Source: Pseudoselenomonas ruminantium
GTDB lineage: Bacteria > Bacillota > Negativicutes > Selenomonadales > Selenomonadaceae
NCBI GenBank assembly: GCA_015058575.1
Contig: SVBZ01000017.1
Coordinates: 49,999-113,998 of the forward strand
Length of the DNA: 64,000 nt
Direction: 5' to 3'
The stretch's first letter is position 1. Every line of letters begins with the position of its first letter. This document shows, piece by piece, positions 25,819 to 35,285 of the stretch. The notes beneath the pieces are model-generated. The model did not search any database and was not told where the DNA came from. It saw only the letters and a list, made by a program, of their open reading frames with translations. A program made the position numbers and the translations under genes.

Positions 25819-28800
25819 ATGACAGCAAAACTAGATTTCATCATTGGCCGCGCAGGCACGGGCAAGACCCAGGCCTGTCTGGCGGCGATGCGCGCAAAGA
25901 TGCAGCAGGAGCCCTTGGGGCCCGCGCTTATCCTGCTGCTGCCCGAGCATATGACTTATAAGGTGGAACGGGAACTGGCTACCATGATGGAGAAAAATGG
26001 CCAGGGCTTTTTCCGTGCATATGTTTTCGGTTTCCGCCGCTTTGCCCGGCAGATTTTAATGGAGACTGGCGGGGAGTTGCCTCGTATCAGCGACGTGGGA
26101 CGGCGGCTGCTCCTGCAAAAATTGCTGCTTCAGCACCAGAAGGACAAGGATCTGACGGTCTTTGCCCGGGCAGCACGTCAGCGGGGCTTTACGGAAACCT
26201 TGTCGGATGCCATCAAGGAGATGAAGAGTTATCGGCTCTCTACGGATACTTTGCGGCAGGCCGCAGACATGGTAGGGACAGGCCAGGAGCGTCTCTCGGG
26301 CAAGGTGCGGGAGCTCAGCACTTTGGCGGATGAATTTGCTGCCGCCATGGATGGGCGTAAAAGCGATGCGGAAGATTTGATGAACATACTGGCGGAGAAG
26401 ATTCCCGAGGCCGGGCTTATGCAAGGCGCTGAAGTCTGGATTGACGGCTTTGTGTTTTTCAATCCGCAAGAGATGCATGTGTTGGCCGCAATCCTTGCCA
26501 GCGCAGCCAAAGTTCATATCACGCTGCCGATGATGGGAGAAAATCTGCCTGGTGGTCAGGTGAACTTCCAGCTGACGGAGAATACCAGCGAGACGGGGCT
26601 GTTTAACCGTCCTTACCGCACTATGGAAAGTATTTGCCGGCTCATGCAGCGTTTTGCGCCGGAGCAGGCTGTTTTTGGGCAGCCAGTAACTTTGTTGGCG
26701 GAGAATCATCGCGCTAAGAATCCTGCGCTTAGCTGGCTTGAGAAAAATTTATTCAGCCAGGCTGATGCCAGTGAGGAAGTACCGCAGGGATTACGGCTGG
26801 TGGAGGCTGCCAACCGCCGTATTGAGGTTGAGACGGCAGCGGCAGACATCCTGCGGCTGGTGCGGGAGGAAGGTTACCGCTACCGGGAAATCGGCATCCT
26901 TATCCGCAATGCTGAGGATTATGATGGCATTTTGCCGTTGGTCTTTCAGGATTATGGCATTCCGTTCTTTCAGGATGGCAAGCGCCAAAGTATTCATCAT
27001 CCGCTGGCGGAGCTTTTGCGCTCGGGGCTGGAAGTGGTGCAGAGAGGCTGGAATTATGAAAACATCTTTCGCTGCTTGCGCACAGGTTTTTTCCCGTTAG
27101 TACGGGAGGATGTCGATAAGCTGGAAAATTATGTGCTGGAGTTTGGTTTGCGGGGCCGCAAGCGTTGGCTGCAAGAGGCGGATTGGAACTGGCACCGGCG
27201 GTATTCGCTGGAGGAAGAGAAAGAGGAAGCCGACGCGGAGACCAAGGAGCGCTTGGCACTGGTGGACGGCCTGCGGCGGCAGGCCGTGGCGGCGCTTTCC
27301 CGCTTTGACCAGTCAATCCGGCAGGCAGAAGATGTGACCGGTCAAGTTACGGCGCTTTATGATTTGCTGATAGACTTGGAGGTGCCTGCTCATCTGGCAA
27401 AGTGGCAGGAAATGGCTGAAGCTGAAGGGCGCCTGGCCGATGCCGCCGAACACCGGCAGATTTGGGAAGACATCATGGACTTTTTCGATCAGCTGGTGGA
27501 AATCAGCGGCCAGGAAAAGATGAGCCTTAGTGATTTTGCGGCAGTGCTCGGGGATGGCCTGGATGCCGTGAGCCTGTCTTTGATTCCGCCCGGGCTTGAC
27601 TATGTGACAGTAGCATCCTTTGACCAGAACAGCCTGGCGGGCACCAGAGCTATTTATATCTTGGGGGCCAATGCTGGGATCATGCCCCGGCGTATTGGTG
27701 AGACGGGGATGTTTACCGATGCGGACAGGCTGCATCTGGCCGAGGCTTTGGCGCAAATGCCCGGAGAGGAAGGCGAAGCGCCCATGATATCCCGCGGGGG
27801 ACAGGAACGCAGCTTTGGTGAGCGCTTCCTGCTCTACCGCGGTTTTAATGAAGCCAGCGAGTATCTTTGGGTGTCCTATGCTTTGGCTGATGCTGAGGGA
27901 AATGGCCTGCAGCCCGCTGCTTTGGTGGGAAAGCTAAGGCAGTGCTTCCCTAAGCTCAAACTGCTATCGATTCCGTTGGAGACTTTGGGCCGTCACGATA
28001 TGCTGCAGCTGGCTGCTCCCGGCCCGGCGCTATCGGGGCTGTCCAGTGCGCTGCGGGGGCGGCGGGACGAAGGGAAGATGGATGTTTTTTGGCAGGATGT
28101 TTATAACTGGGCCTTGCATCAGCCAGAACGAAAGCGGCCGCTGCAGTTGGCACTAGCGGGGTTAGCACCGCTAGCTCCCGTAGGAGAAATATCTCCGGAG
28201 CTTGCGCAGGCAATCTTCCTGCGGGGAAAATTCCTGCGGGGCAGTGTGACTCAGTTCGAGCAGTTCCGCCGTTGTCCCTTTGCGCACTTTGCCAGCTATG
28301 GCCTCAAACTGCAGGAACGGCGTACTTATGAGTTCCGGCAGATGGACTTAGGACAGCTTCTCCATGAAGTCCTGCGGGAATATGGGGAAATGGTGGCGCG
28401 TGTTTATCAGCATCGTTGGCAGGCTGTGCCAGTCGAAAAACGGGGGCAAATCTGCCAGGAGCTGGTGGAGGAAATTGCGCCGCGTTTGCAGAGTGAAATC
28501 CTCTTGAGCCGTCCCAACTATCGTCATTACAAGCGGCGCATGGCGGATACGGCCTTGCAGGCGGTCAATCATCTCTCTGCCTGGGCTGCTATGTCGGAAT
28601 TTCAGCCTGCGTACTTTGAGGAAGGCTTTGGCCATGGCGGCGACCGGGTACAGCTGACACCTTTGCCATTGGGGGGCGGTTTTTCCCTCTCCTTGAAAGG
28701 CCAGATTGACCGTTTGGATGTGCATCAGGAACATCCTTATTTTTTGATTCTCGATTACAAGAGCGGCCAGGCTGCCATCAATCTCTTTGAAGTTTACTAT

Positions 28801-29409
28801 GGGCTCAAATTGCAGCTGCTGGTATATCTACTGGTAGGGCAGCAACTCTTGAAACAGCAGGGAACGGAGCGGCTGCCGGCGGGGATTCTCTATGCGCTGC
28901 TTCATAATCCCAGCATAGTCACAGATCGGCGGATGACCACGGAGGAAATGCAAGCAGCAATCAAAAAGAAGCTCACCATGCCTGGATGGGTGCTGGCGGA
29001 TATGGAAGTAATCCGCAGCATTGATGCGGAGCTGGAGCATATCAAGCCGCAAACAAAAAAGGATGGGGAGCTGGACAGCAACACCGTCAAAGGCCACTAT
29101 ATCCGCACCCAGCAGGAATTTGAACTGATGCTGGGGTATGTAGATTACATATTGAAGGACACAGGCCGTGCTATTTTGGGCGGGGATATCCGCATAAGTC
29201 CGTGCCGTTATGACAAAAATCCTAAGCGCACGGCTTGCAAGTATTGCAATTACCGGGTGCTCTGCGGTTTTGAGCCGGATATTGCAGGTTTTGCCTACCA
29301 TGAGGTGAGCAATTTTGATGAGGAAGAAATGGAACGCCGTATGGCGGAAAAGATTGGAAGAGAGGATTTAGCTCATGCCATATACCAAGGACCAACAGAC
29401 AGCCATTGA
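25819..29409 (+). CDS. addB: ATP-dependent nuclease/helicase subunit AddB
   Basis: This 1196-residue subunit of the AddAB double-strand-break resection complex has an N-terminal helicase-like region with Walker A GRAGTGKT near residue 10. The C-terminal nuclease domain has the Asp/Lys site LILDYKSGQ. The Fe-S cluster is formed by a Cys in RRCPFAHFASYGL and three C-terminal Cys in CRYDKNPKRTACKYCNYRVLC. I set the start at ATG 25819 because the frame upstream covers the previous gene's end and terminator. It overlaps addA by 35 bases, so the subunits are coupled. Confidence 0.96.
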   Translation: MTAKLDFIIGRAGTGKTQACLAAMRAKMQQEPLGPALILLLPEHMTYKVERELATMMEKNGQGFFRAYVFGFRRFARQILMETGGELPRISDVGRRLLLQKLLLQHQKDKDLTVFARAARQRGFTETLSDAIKEMKSYRLSTDTLRQAADMVGTGQERLSGKVRELSTLADEFAAAMDGRKSDAEDLMNILAEKIPEAGLMQGAEVWIDGFVFFNPQEMHVLAAILASAAKVHITLPMMGENLPGGQVNFQLTENTSETGLFNRPYRTMESICRLMQRFAPEQAVFGQPVTLLAENHRAKNPALSWLEKNLFSQADASEEVPQGLRLVEAANRRIEVETAAADILRLVREEGYRYREIGILIRNAEDYDGILPLVFQDYGIPFFQDGKRQSIHHPLAELLRSGLEVVQRGWNYENIFRCLRTGFFPLVREDVDKLENYVLEFGLRGRKRWLQEADWNWHRRYSLEEEKEEADAETKERLALVDGLRRQAVAALSRFDQSIRQAEDVTGQVTALYDLLIDLEVPAHLAKWQEMAEAEGRLADAAEHRQIWEDIMDFFDQLVEISGQEKMSLSDFAAVLGDGLDAVSLSLIPPGLDYVTVASFDQNSLAGTRAIYILGANAGIMPRRIGETGMFTDADRLHLAEALAQMPGEEGEAPMISRGGQERSFGERFLLYRGFNEASEYLWVSYALADAEGNGLQPAALVGKLRQCFPKLKLLSIPLETLGRHDMLQLAAPGPALSGLSSALRGRRDEGKMDVFWQDVYNWALHQPERKRPLQLALAGLAPLAPVGEISPELAQAIFLRGKFLRGSVTQFEQFRRCPFAHFASYGLKLQERRTYEFRQMDLGQLLHEVLREYGEMVARVYQHRWQAVPVEKRGQICQELVEEIAPRLQSEILLSRPNYRHYKRRMADTALQAVNHLSAWAAMSEFQPAYFEEGFGHGGDRVQLTPLPLGGGFSLSLKGQIDRLDVHQEHPYFLILDYKSGQAAINLFEVYYGLKLQLLVYLLVGQQLLKQQGTERLPAGILYALLHNPSIVTDRRMTTEEMQAAIKKKLTMPGWVLADMEVIRSIDAELEHIKPQTKKDGELDSNTVKGHYIRTQQEFELMLGYVDYILKDTGRAILGGDIRISPCRYDKNPKRTACKYCNYRVLCGFEPDIAGFAYHEVSNFDEEEMERRMAEKIGREDLAHAIYQGPTDSH

Positions 29410-32400
29410 GGCCAGAGGCCGCAACATCCTGGTGGCTGCTGCCGCCGGTTCCGGTAAGACTCGGGTGCTGGTGGAGCGCATTATCCGCCAGCTCATTGCG
29501 GGCGAGCTGGATGTGGATGAACTGCTGGTGGTGACCTTCACCAACGCGGCGGCGGCCGAGATGCGTGAGCGCATTGAGGCTGCTTTGGAAACGGAATTAG
29601 CAGCAGTAACCGACAGGAAAATTGCTGCCCGGCTGGAACGGCAGATGGTACTATTGACCGGTGCCGATATCTGCACATTCCATTCCTTCTGCCAGCGGCT
29701 TATCCGCCAGCATATCGATGCCCTGGAGGTAGATCCAAAGTTCCGTCTGGCAAGTGAACAGGAGTTAGTGCTCCTTAAAAACGATACGTTGGAAGCCATG
29801 CTGGCAGAAAAATATGAACGCCCGCTGGAAGCAGAAAAACTGCCCGATTGGGAGGGCTTTATTTCCTTTATGGACGATTATGGCGATGAAAAAGGAGATG
29901 AGGACGTCAAGCAGGCGGTGTTGAGGCTGCATGCTTTTGCGCAGAGCCAGCCGTTTCCGGAAAAGTGGCTGCAGAGCCAGCAGGCAAGGCAGGATGAGGA
30001 CCTTGCCAATTCGCCATGGCTGGCAGCGGCAGTGCCGGAGATGCGGGCCAGCCTGCTGGCAGTTATCAGCCAATATGAGGAAGCCGCCGCCTTGGGCAAC
30101 GGACAGGATGATCCGGCTCTGACTGCGGCCTGGCAGCCTTATGCTGAGCTGATGCAGCAGGATTTAGCGGGGCTTGATGCTATCCGCGCAGCGTTTAACG
30201 TGTTGGAGGCAAATCCCAGTGGGAAAATGTGGGATGAACTGATCCGGCAGGCCGGCAAGTTCTCCTGGAAGGCTATGCGGGGAAAAATCTATAACGATCT
30301 CAAGAATCTCTATCCGGATATCCGCGAACAGTTTAACGGCCGGCGGGATGCGGTAAAGAAAGCCCTGAAGAATTTTACCGATAATTATCTGGGACAGGAA
30401 GCTGCCCAGATTGCGGAAGACCTTGCGGCCAACCAGCGGACAGCTTCGATTTATGCGCAGCTGGCGCTGGATTTTGGCAGGGCGCTGCAGGAAGCGAAAA
30501 AGGAGCGCAATATTCTGGATTTCAACGATCTGGAGCATTTTGCGCTGGCAATCCTCTGTGCTTATGACGAAGCGGGGGCGGTTATGCCCAGTTCCGCTGC
30601 GCGCTCCTTGCAGGAGAAATATAAGTCTATCATGGTGGATGAGTATCAGGATACCAACGGCGTGCAGGAGGCTATCTTGAATCTCATTGCCCGCGAGAAC
30701 AACCGCTTTACAGTTGGCGATGTGAAGCAGAGCATCTATCGTTTCCGCCTGGCCGATCCCTATCTCTTTCAGGCCAAGTACGATAGTTTCCCCGAAAAAC
30801 CAGCGGCAGAAGATAAGAATCAGCTGATCAATATGAAGCAGAACTTCCGCAGCCGGGAAGAGGTGCTGGCGCCGATTAATTTTATCTTTGACCAGATCAT
30901 GACCAGAGGGGCAGCTGAAATAGAATACGATGTCAACAGCAAGCTTTATCCTGGCAAGGATTATCCTGCTCATGTGCATAGCTTTGCCGGGACGGATGGT
31001 GCTATGGAATTGGACTTGATCCTGCGGGGCGGTTCGGAGGAAAAGACAGTATCGGCGGCAAATGCTAGTGAGGAGGATACCGAGGATTTGTCCGGCTTCA
31101 AACTGGAGGCGGTCTATATCGCCAGGCGCATCGGCCAGCTGATGGAGCAGGGCTATATGGTCCTCGATAAAGACAGCGATACATATCGTCCGCTGGAGTT
31201 CCGGGATATTGCAGTGTTGATGCGGGCAGTCAGCGGCAAGGCCAGCATCCTGCTCGAAGCCTTGCGGAAAAGCAGTATTCCCGCCTATGCGGAGGTAGAT
31301 GGCGGCTACTTTGAGGCGGCAGAGGTGCGGTTGGTGCTGGCCCTGCTCACAGTCATCGACAATGTACGTCAGGATATTCCGCTGGCAGCGGTACTGGCTT
31401 CGCCGATTGGCGGTTTTTCCATGGAGGAACTGGCAAAAATCCGTTTGGCGTCGGCTACGGGCGATTTGTATGATGGCCTGCTGGCCAGCTTTTCGGTGGA
31501 CAGCGAAATGCCGCAGGAACTTGCGGCCCGCACTGCGGCATTTCAAGCAGAACTGGCCAAATGGCGCAGCTACGCTGTAAGCCACAGTGTGCCCGAACTT
31601 ATCTGGCTCTTGTACCGGGAGACCGGCTACTATGATTATGTGGGCGGTCTTAAAGGCGGTCTTTTGCGTCAGGCCAATCTGCGCATGCTGGCAGATCGGG
31701 CGGCAGAGTATGAGCGCAGCAATTATCGTGGACTCTTCCGTTTCTTACGCTTTATCGAAAATCTCAAGAAGCGGGATACGGATCTATCGGTGGCCCGTAC
31801 TTTGGGGGCCAGCGAAAACGTAGTGCGCATCATGAGTATCCACCGCAGCAAGGGATTGGAGTTTCCCGTGGTCATTGTTGCGGATATGGCTAAGAAGTTT
31901 AATCTGCGGGATGCTACGGGCACGTTCTTGCTGCACAAGGAACTTGGAATTGGTGTGCGCATTGCCGAGCGGTCGCAGGTGGGGCGGCAGATCTATAAAT
32001 CCCTGCCCTGGCAGGCGGTAGCGGCCAAAATCCGCGCCGAGTCCAAGGCAGAGGAAATGCGTATCCTTTATGTGGCCATGACCCGCGCCCGTGAAAAATT
32101 GATTTTGACTGGCGTTATCGCTGAGGAAAGTGCTGAGAAAAAAGCCCAAGGCTATTGCCGCTATGTGGCTAGGAAGGAGGCGCAGCTGCCGGACTTTGTC
32201 ATTATGGGGGCCGATAGTTACCTTGACTGGGTGGCCTTAGCCTTGAGCCGTCATAGTGCAGGAAAGACGCTGCGGGAAATGGCGGGGATTAGCGAGGAAT
32301 GCGCGCTGGAACAGGAGCTGGAGCCTGCGGCCCAGTTGCAGATAAATCTTTATCCTGCAGCTGAGGTAAGCGAAACGGCAGCTGCGGAAAGCAGTCAGGA

Positions 32401-33277
32401 TGAACTACTGCAGGCTGCCCTTGCCCTAAAACCGATGCCGGCATCTCCGGAAAGGGAAACGGTAGAGGCTATGCTGGACTGGACTTATCCTGACCGGGGT
32501 CTTATGAGCGTTCCAGCCAAGCTTACGGTAACGGAGATAAAGCGGCGCTTTGCCGTAAGCCAGGAATGGGACGATGATCTGCCTGATGCCCGTCAATTGA
32601 TTGTACGGAATGAGGAAGGCGAACAGGAAGCTTTCGAGGATGACAAGTCAGAAAGTGACAAGTCAAAAATTGACAAGTCAGATATTGACTTGTCAAACGT
32701 GGAGGAAGCCGCTTGGCCACGGCCACGTTTTATGCAGGAACAGGATAAAAGACTCTCGCCGATGGAGCGGGGCACCATCATGCATACGGTGATGCAGCGG
32801 CTGGACTTCCATGGCGATTTGAGCTTTGCTGGCATCAAAAGGCAAGTGGCTGAGCTGGAAGCCAGGGGAATCCTGCCGGAAGGAGCAGGAAAAATTGTCT
32901 ATATCAAGGGTATCCAGAGCTTTTTCCAGTCGGAAATCGGGCAGCAGGTGCTAACAGCTCCCGCGGTTTACCGGGAACTGCCCTTCAGCCGGATGCTCAG
33001 GGCCAAGGACTTCTATCCTGAGGTCCAGGAGGAAAAAGAGCTGCTGTTTACCCAGGGGGTTATTGACTTGCTGGTGGAAACGGCGGCTGGGGAATTAATC
33101 CTCATCGATTACAAGACGGACAGGCTGACCGATGCGGACCGCATCCGGCAGCGCTATCAGATCCAGCTGGATTTGTATCGCCAGGCTGTGGAAGCTATCC
33201 TGGGCCGTAAGGTCGATAAGTCCTATCTTTATCTGTTGCAGAATGGCAGCTTGGTGGATATGGATTATAAAGGTTGA
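29375..33277 (+). CDS. addA: ATP-dependent nuclease/helicase subunit AddA
   Basis: This 1300-residue UvrD-type helicase plus nuclease is the motor of AddAB. Walker A is AAAGSGKT near residues 23-30, with VTFTNAAAAEMR, MVDEYQDTN, GDVKQSIYRFR, SIHRSKGLEFPVV and YVAMTRA as the following helicase motifs. The C-terminal nuclease site is LILIDYKTDRL. An odd feature is an in-frame insert of five-residue units (DKSES, DKSKI, DKSDI, DLSNV) at about residues 1089-1108, made by a 15-base tandem DNA repeat in a linker before the nuclease domain. It overlaps addB by 35 bases and ends at a long terminator. Confidence 0.97.
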   Translation: MPYTKDQQTAIEARGRNILVAAAAGSGKTRVLVERIIRQLIAGELDVDELLVVTFTNAAAAEMRERIEAALETELAAVTDRKIAARLERQMVLLTGADICTFHSFCQRLIRQHIDALEVDPKFRLASEQELVLLKNDTLEAMLAEKYERPLEAEKLPDWEGFISFMDDYGDEKGDEDVKQAVLRLHAFAQSQPFPEKWLQSQQARQDEDLANSPWLAAAVPEMRASLLAVISQYEEAAALGNGQDDPALTAAWQPYAELMQQDLAGLDAIRAAFNVLEANPSGKMWDELIRQAGKFSWKAMRGKIYNDLKNLYPDIREQFNGRRDAVKKALKNFTDNYLGQEAAQIAEDLAANQRTASIYAQLALDFGRALQEAKKERNILDFNDLEHFALAILCAYDEAGAVMPSSAARSLQEKYKSIMVDEYQDTNGVQEAILNLIARENNRFTVGDVKQSIYRFRLADPYLFQAKYDSFPEKPAAEDKNQLINMKQNFRSREEVLAPINFIFDQIMTRGAAEIEYDVNSKLYPGKDYPAHVHSFAGTDGAMELDLILRGGSEEKTVSAANASEEDTEDLSGFKLEAVYIARRIGQLMEQGYMVLDKDSDTYRPLEFRDIAVLMRAVSGKASILLEALRKSSIPAYAEVDGGYFEAAEVRLVLALLTVIDNVRQDIPLAAVLASPIGGFSMEELAKIRLASATGDLYDGLLASFSVDSEMPQELAARTAAFQAELAKWRSYAVSHSVPELIWLLYRETGYYDYVGGLKGGLLRQANLRMLADRAAEYERSNYRGLFRFLRFIENLKKRDTDLSVARTLGASENVVRIMSIHRSKGLEFPVVIVADMAKKFNLRDATGTFLLHKELGIGVRIAERSQVGRQIYKSLPWQAVAAKIRAESKAEEMRILYVAMTRAREKLILTGVIAEESAEKKAQGYCRYVARKEAQLPDFVIMGADSYLDWVALALSRHSAGKTLREMAGISEECALEQELEPAAQLQINLYPAAEVSETAAAESSQDELLQAALALKPMPASPERETVEAMLDWTYPDRGLMSVPAKLTVTEIKRRFAVSQEWDDDLPDARQLIVRNEEGEQEAFEDDKSESDKSKIDKSDIDLSNVEEAAWPRPRFMQEQDKRLSPMERGTIMHTVMQRLDFHGDLSFAGIKRQVAELEARGILPEGAGKIVYIKGIQSFFQSEIGQQVLTAPAVYRELPFSRMLRAKDFYPEVQEEKELLFTQGVIDLLVETAAGELILIDYKTDRLTDADRIRQRYQIQLDLYRQAVEAILGRKVDKSYLYLLQNGSLVDMDYKG
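32641..32695. repeat. Tandem 10-bp repeat TGACAAGTCA inside addA
   Basis: TGACAAGTCA occurs at 32641, 32656 and 32671, and its reverse complement TGACTTGTCA at 32686, all exactly 15 bases apart with variable 5-base spacers. The 15-base period keeps the addA frame. Other perfect copies lie at 45321 and 51902. Confidence 0.9.
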
Positions 33278-33320
33278 GGAAAAACTGCTGGTTTTTAGCC
33301 GGGATAAGCCAGGGCGTAAC

Positions 33321-33386
33321 AAATTGTGCATAACTCTTGTCCTAGAGGTGTTGGCATTGGACAAATGTTGTGCACAATTTTTTTTT
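33321..33386 (+). terminator. Long hairpin terminator of addBA
   Basis: Two 22-base arms (33321-33342 and 33359-33380, starting AAATTGTGCA and ending TGTGCACAATTT) match at 19 of 22 positions. They enclose a 16-base loop and are followed by a run of T. Confidence 0.8.
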
Positions 33387-33444
33387 ATGATAGAATAACA
33401 GGTGCTTTTATTTTTTTCGCCAGTATTTGTAGGGACATGAGTCC

Positions 33445-33473
33445 TTGTGGATGGAAGGGAAAAAGAATATAAA
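33445..33473 (+). promoter_or_regulatory. Promoter of the two-partner secretion operon
   Basis: TTGTGG (33445-33450), a 17-base spacer and TATAAA (33468-33473), 58 bases before the tpsB start. A second candidate, TTGTGC-17-TAGAAT (33368-33396), overlaps the addBA terminator. Confidence 0.55.
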
Positions 33474-33531
33474 TATAAACAGAAGTCCATCTTGGATGGG
33501 ATAGAGAAGAGATTAGGAGAGGGGACGTTGC

Positions 33532-35217
33532 ATGGGCAGACATGTTCGTGGACAGGCAAAACATATTCGCAGGCGTGAGGGAAGAAGGCTATGGCAGCAG
33601 ATGACGGCGGGTGTGCTTACCAGTGCCGTGTTGCTGGGACTTTCGTCGGGCTTGTCTTCTGCCGTGGGGAAACCGGCAGAGCAGGTAGAACCGTCGTTAG
33701 TGGTTGCCCGTTATGTATTTTCGGGAGAGAATCCTGTGAGCGAAGAGGAGCTGCAGCAGCTGTTGCAAAGGCACCGCCGGCAGCTGGCGACACTGAAGCA
33801 GCTTGAAGAACAGGCGAAAGAAGTGCAGAAATATTTGCGCGAGCGGGGGCATTTCGTAGCCACGGTCTATTTGCCGCCGCAGGGCTTTGCAAATGGAACG
33901 GTGGAGATGCGGATCGTGCCGGGGCATTATGGCCGCGTAATCGTCAAGAATGAGTCATATGCAACGGATGAAGCGGTACGTCGTGAAATGGGCATCAAAG
34001 CCGGCGATGCGGTAGAACGTGAGACGCTGGAACGCGGTGTCTGGCTGGCTGGTGATATGCAGCGGCTGGAGGTAAAAACACAGCTGCAGGCGGGAGAAAA
34101 AACGGGAACGACCGATCTGATCGTACATGTCAAACCGAAAGGCAAGCGGATGTGGGGCTATGTTGGCTTCGACAATGGCGGCTACCGCTATACTGGTTCG
34201 TATCAATATAGTATGTTTGCTAACTATGCAAGTCCGTTCCGTCAGGGCGATTTGCTATCCGCAGGTGGCGTCATGACCAATCATGGCGGCGATACCTGGA
34301 GCGGCTCGGTGTCTTATGTGACGCCAATCCTGAGCCAGGGCAACAAATTCGGTATCAGCTATGGCAAGTCACATTATGCATTGTCCGATCAGCTGTCATC
34401 GCTCGGCATGACAGGAACGGCTGATGTGGTAAGTGCCTGGTGGCAGCATAATTTCAAGCGCAGCCGCAAGGCTAATTGGTATGGGACGCTGCGTTTTGAC
34501 TGGAAGCAGCTTGATTCGGAATCGGATGCTTATGTTTCGCTGAACAATCCGAAGGAAACGCAGAGCTGGTCGCTGTCTATTCATGGTGATAGCCTGGATA
34601 CATGGGCCAGCGGTGGTAAAAATACCTGGTCACTTACGTACACCCACGGCGATCTGACGATAAAGAATGATTTACAGCGCAGCCTGGACGCAATCCGTGG
34701 GAAGGGCGCAGGCGATGGTGCACATACTGCGGGGAATTTTGGCAAGTATAATCTGAGCCTGACGCGGCTGCAGCGCATCGATGACCGGCTGGCTTTGTGG
34801 CTGAGCTATGAGCGGCAGTGGGCGGAGAAGAATCTGGATAGCTCGGAGAAGATGTCCTTGGGCGGCCCCTATGGCGTCAGGGCATATCCGATTGGCGAGG
34901 CAGCGGGGGATGATGGCTGGCGCTGGACGACGGAACTGCGCTGGAATATCCCGCAGCGTGAAGGGGATAAGAATACCTGGCAGCTCATCGCCTTTGCCGA
35001 TGGCGGTCACGTGGATTCGTACCACGATGGCAACAGCCGCATCGCAGGCCGGGGGAATGGCCGCAGCCTATACGGCGCAGGTATTGGCGTCAATTGGAGC
35101 CATGAAGACAACTGGGCAGCACGCCTCCATTACGCCTGGAAGCTCGGGGCAGAAAAGGCTGAGTCCGATAATGATGCGAATGGCCGGTTGTGGTTCCAGT
35201 TGTATAAGTTCTTTTGA
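33532..35217 (+). CDS. Two-partner secretion transporter TpsB (ShlB/FhaC/HecB family)
   Basis: This 561-residue outer-membrane protein exports the TpsA encoded next. After an Arg-rich N-terminus and hydrophobic signal segment (about 25-45) come two POTRA-like domains. The first is about 57-125 (ARYVFSGENPVSEEELQQLL, RERGHFVATVYLPPQ) and the second about 130-205. A 16-strand-type beta barrel fills the rest and ends with Phe, as expected for BamA-dependent barrels (LYKFF). The hallmark loop-6 motif VRAYP is at 449-453. The start ATG 33532 follows AGGAGAGGGG. It lies 68 bases before tpsA. Confidence 0.93.
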   Translation: MGRHVRGQAKHIRRREGRRLWQQMTAGVLTSAVLLGLSSGLSSAVGKPAEQVEPSLVVARYVFSGENPVSEEELQQLLQRHRRQLATLKQLEEQAKEVQKYLRERGHFVATVYLPPQGFANGTVEMRIVPGHYGRVIVKNESYATDEAVRREMGIKAGDAVERETLERGVWLAGDMQRLEVKTQLQAGEKTGTTDLIVHVKPKGKRMWGYVGFDNGGYRYTGSYQYSMFANYASPFRQGDLLSAGGVMTNHGGDTWSGSVSYVTPILSQGNKFGISYGKSHYALSDQLSSLGMTGTADVVSAWWQHNFKRSRKANWYGTLRFDWKQLDSESDAYVSLNNPKETQSWSLSIHGDSLDTWASGGKNTWSLTYTHGDLTIKNDLQRSLDAIRGKGAGDGAHTAGNFGKYNLSLTRLQRIDDRLALWLSYERQWAEKNLDSSEKMSLGGPYGVRAYPIGEAAGDDGWRWTTELRWNIPQREGDKNTWQLIAFADGGHVDSYHDGNSRIAGRGNGRSLYGAGIGVNWSHEDNWAARLHYAWKLGAEKAESDNDANGRLWFQLYKFF

Positions 35218-35241
35218 TACCGTAGATGATAGAGAAAGTAT

Positions 35242-35258
35242 TCCGGCATGAAGCCGGA
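35242..35258 (+). other. Intercistronic stem-loop between tpsB and tpsA
   Basis: TCCGGC-ATGAA-GCCGGA forms a 6-bp GC-rich stem with no T tract, so it is unlikely to terminate. It may protect or separate the two messages. AAAGGGAG follows as the tpsA ribosome site. Confidence 0.45.
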
Positions 35259-35285
35259 GAAGGATAAAGGGAGTTAGTTTATTTC

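Noticed and set aside
30164..31585. A 473-codon minus-strand frame opposite addA
   Set aside because: It is antisense to conserved helicase motifs of addA, and its translation has an unnatural composition and no recognisable domain.
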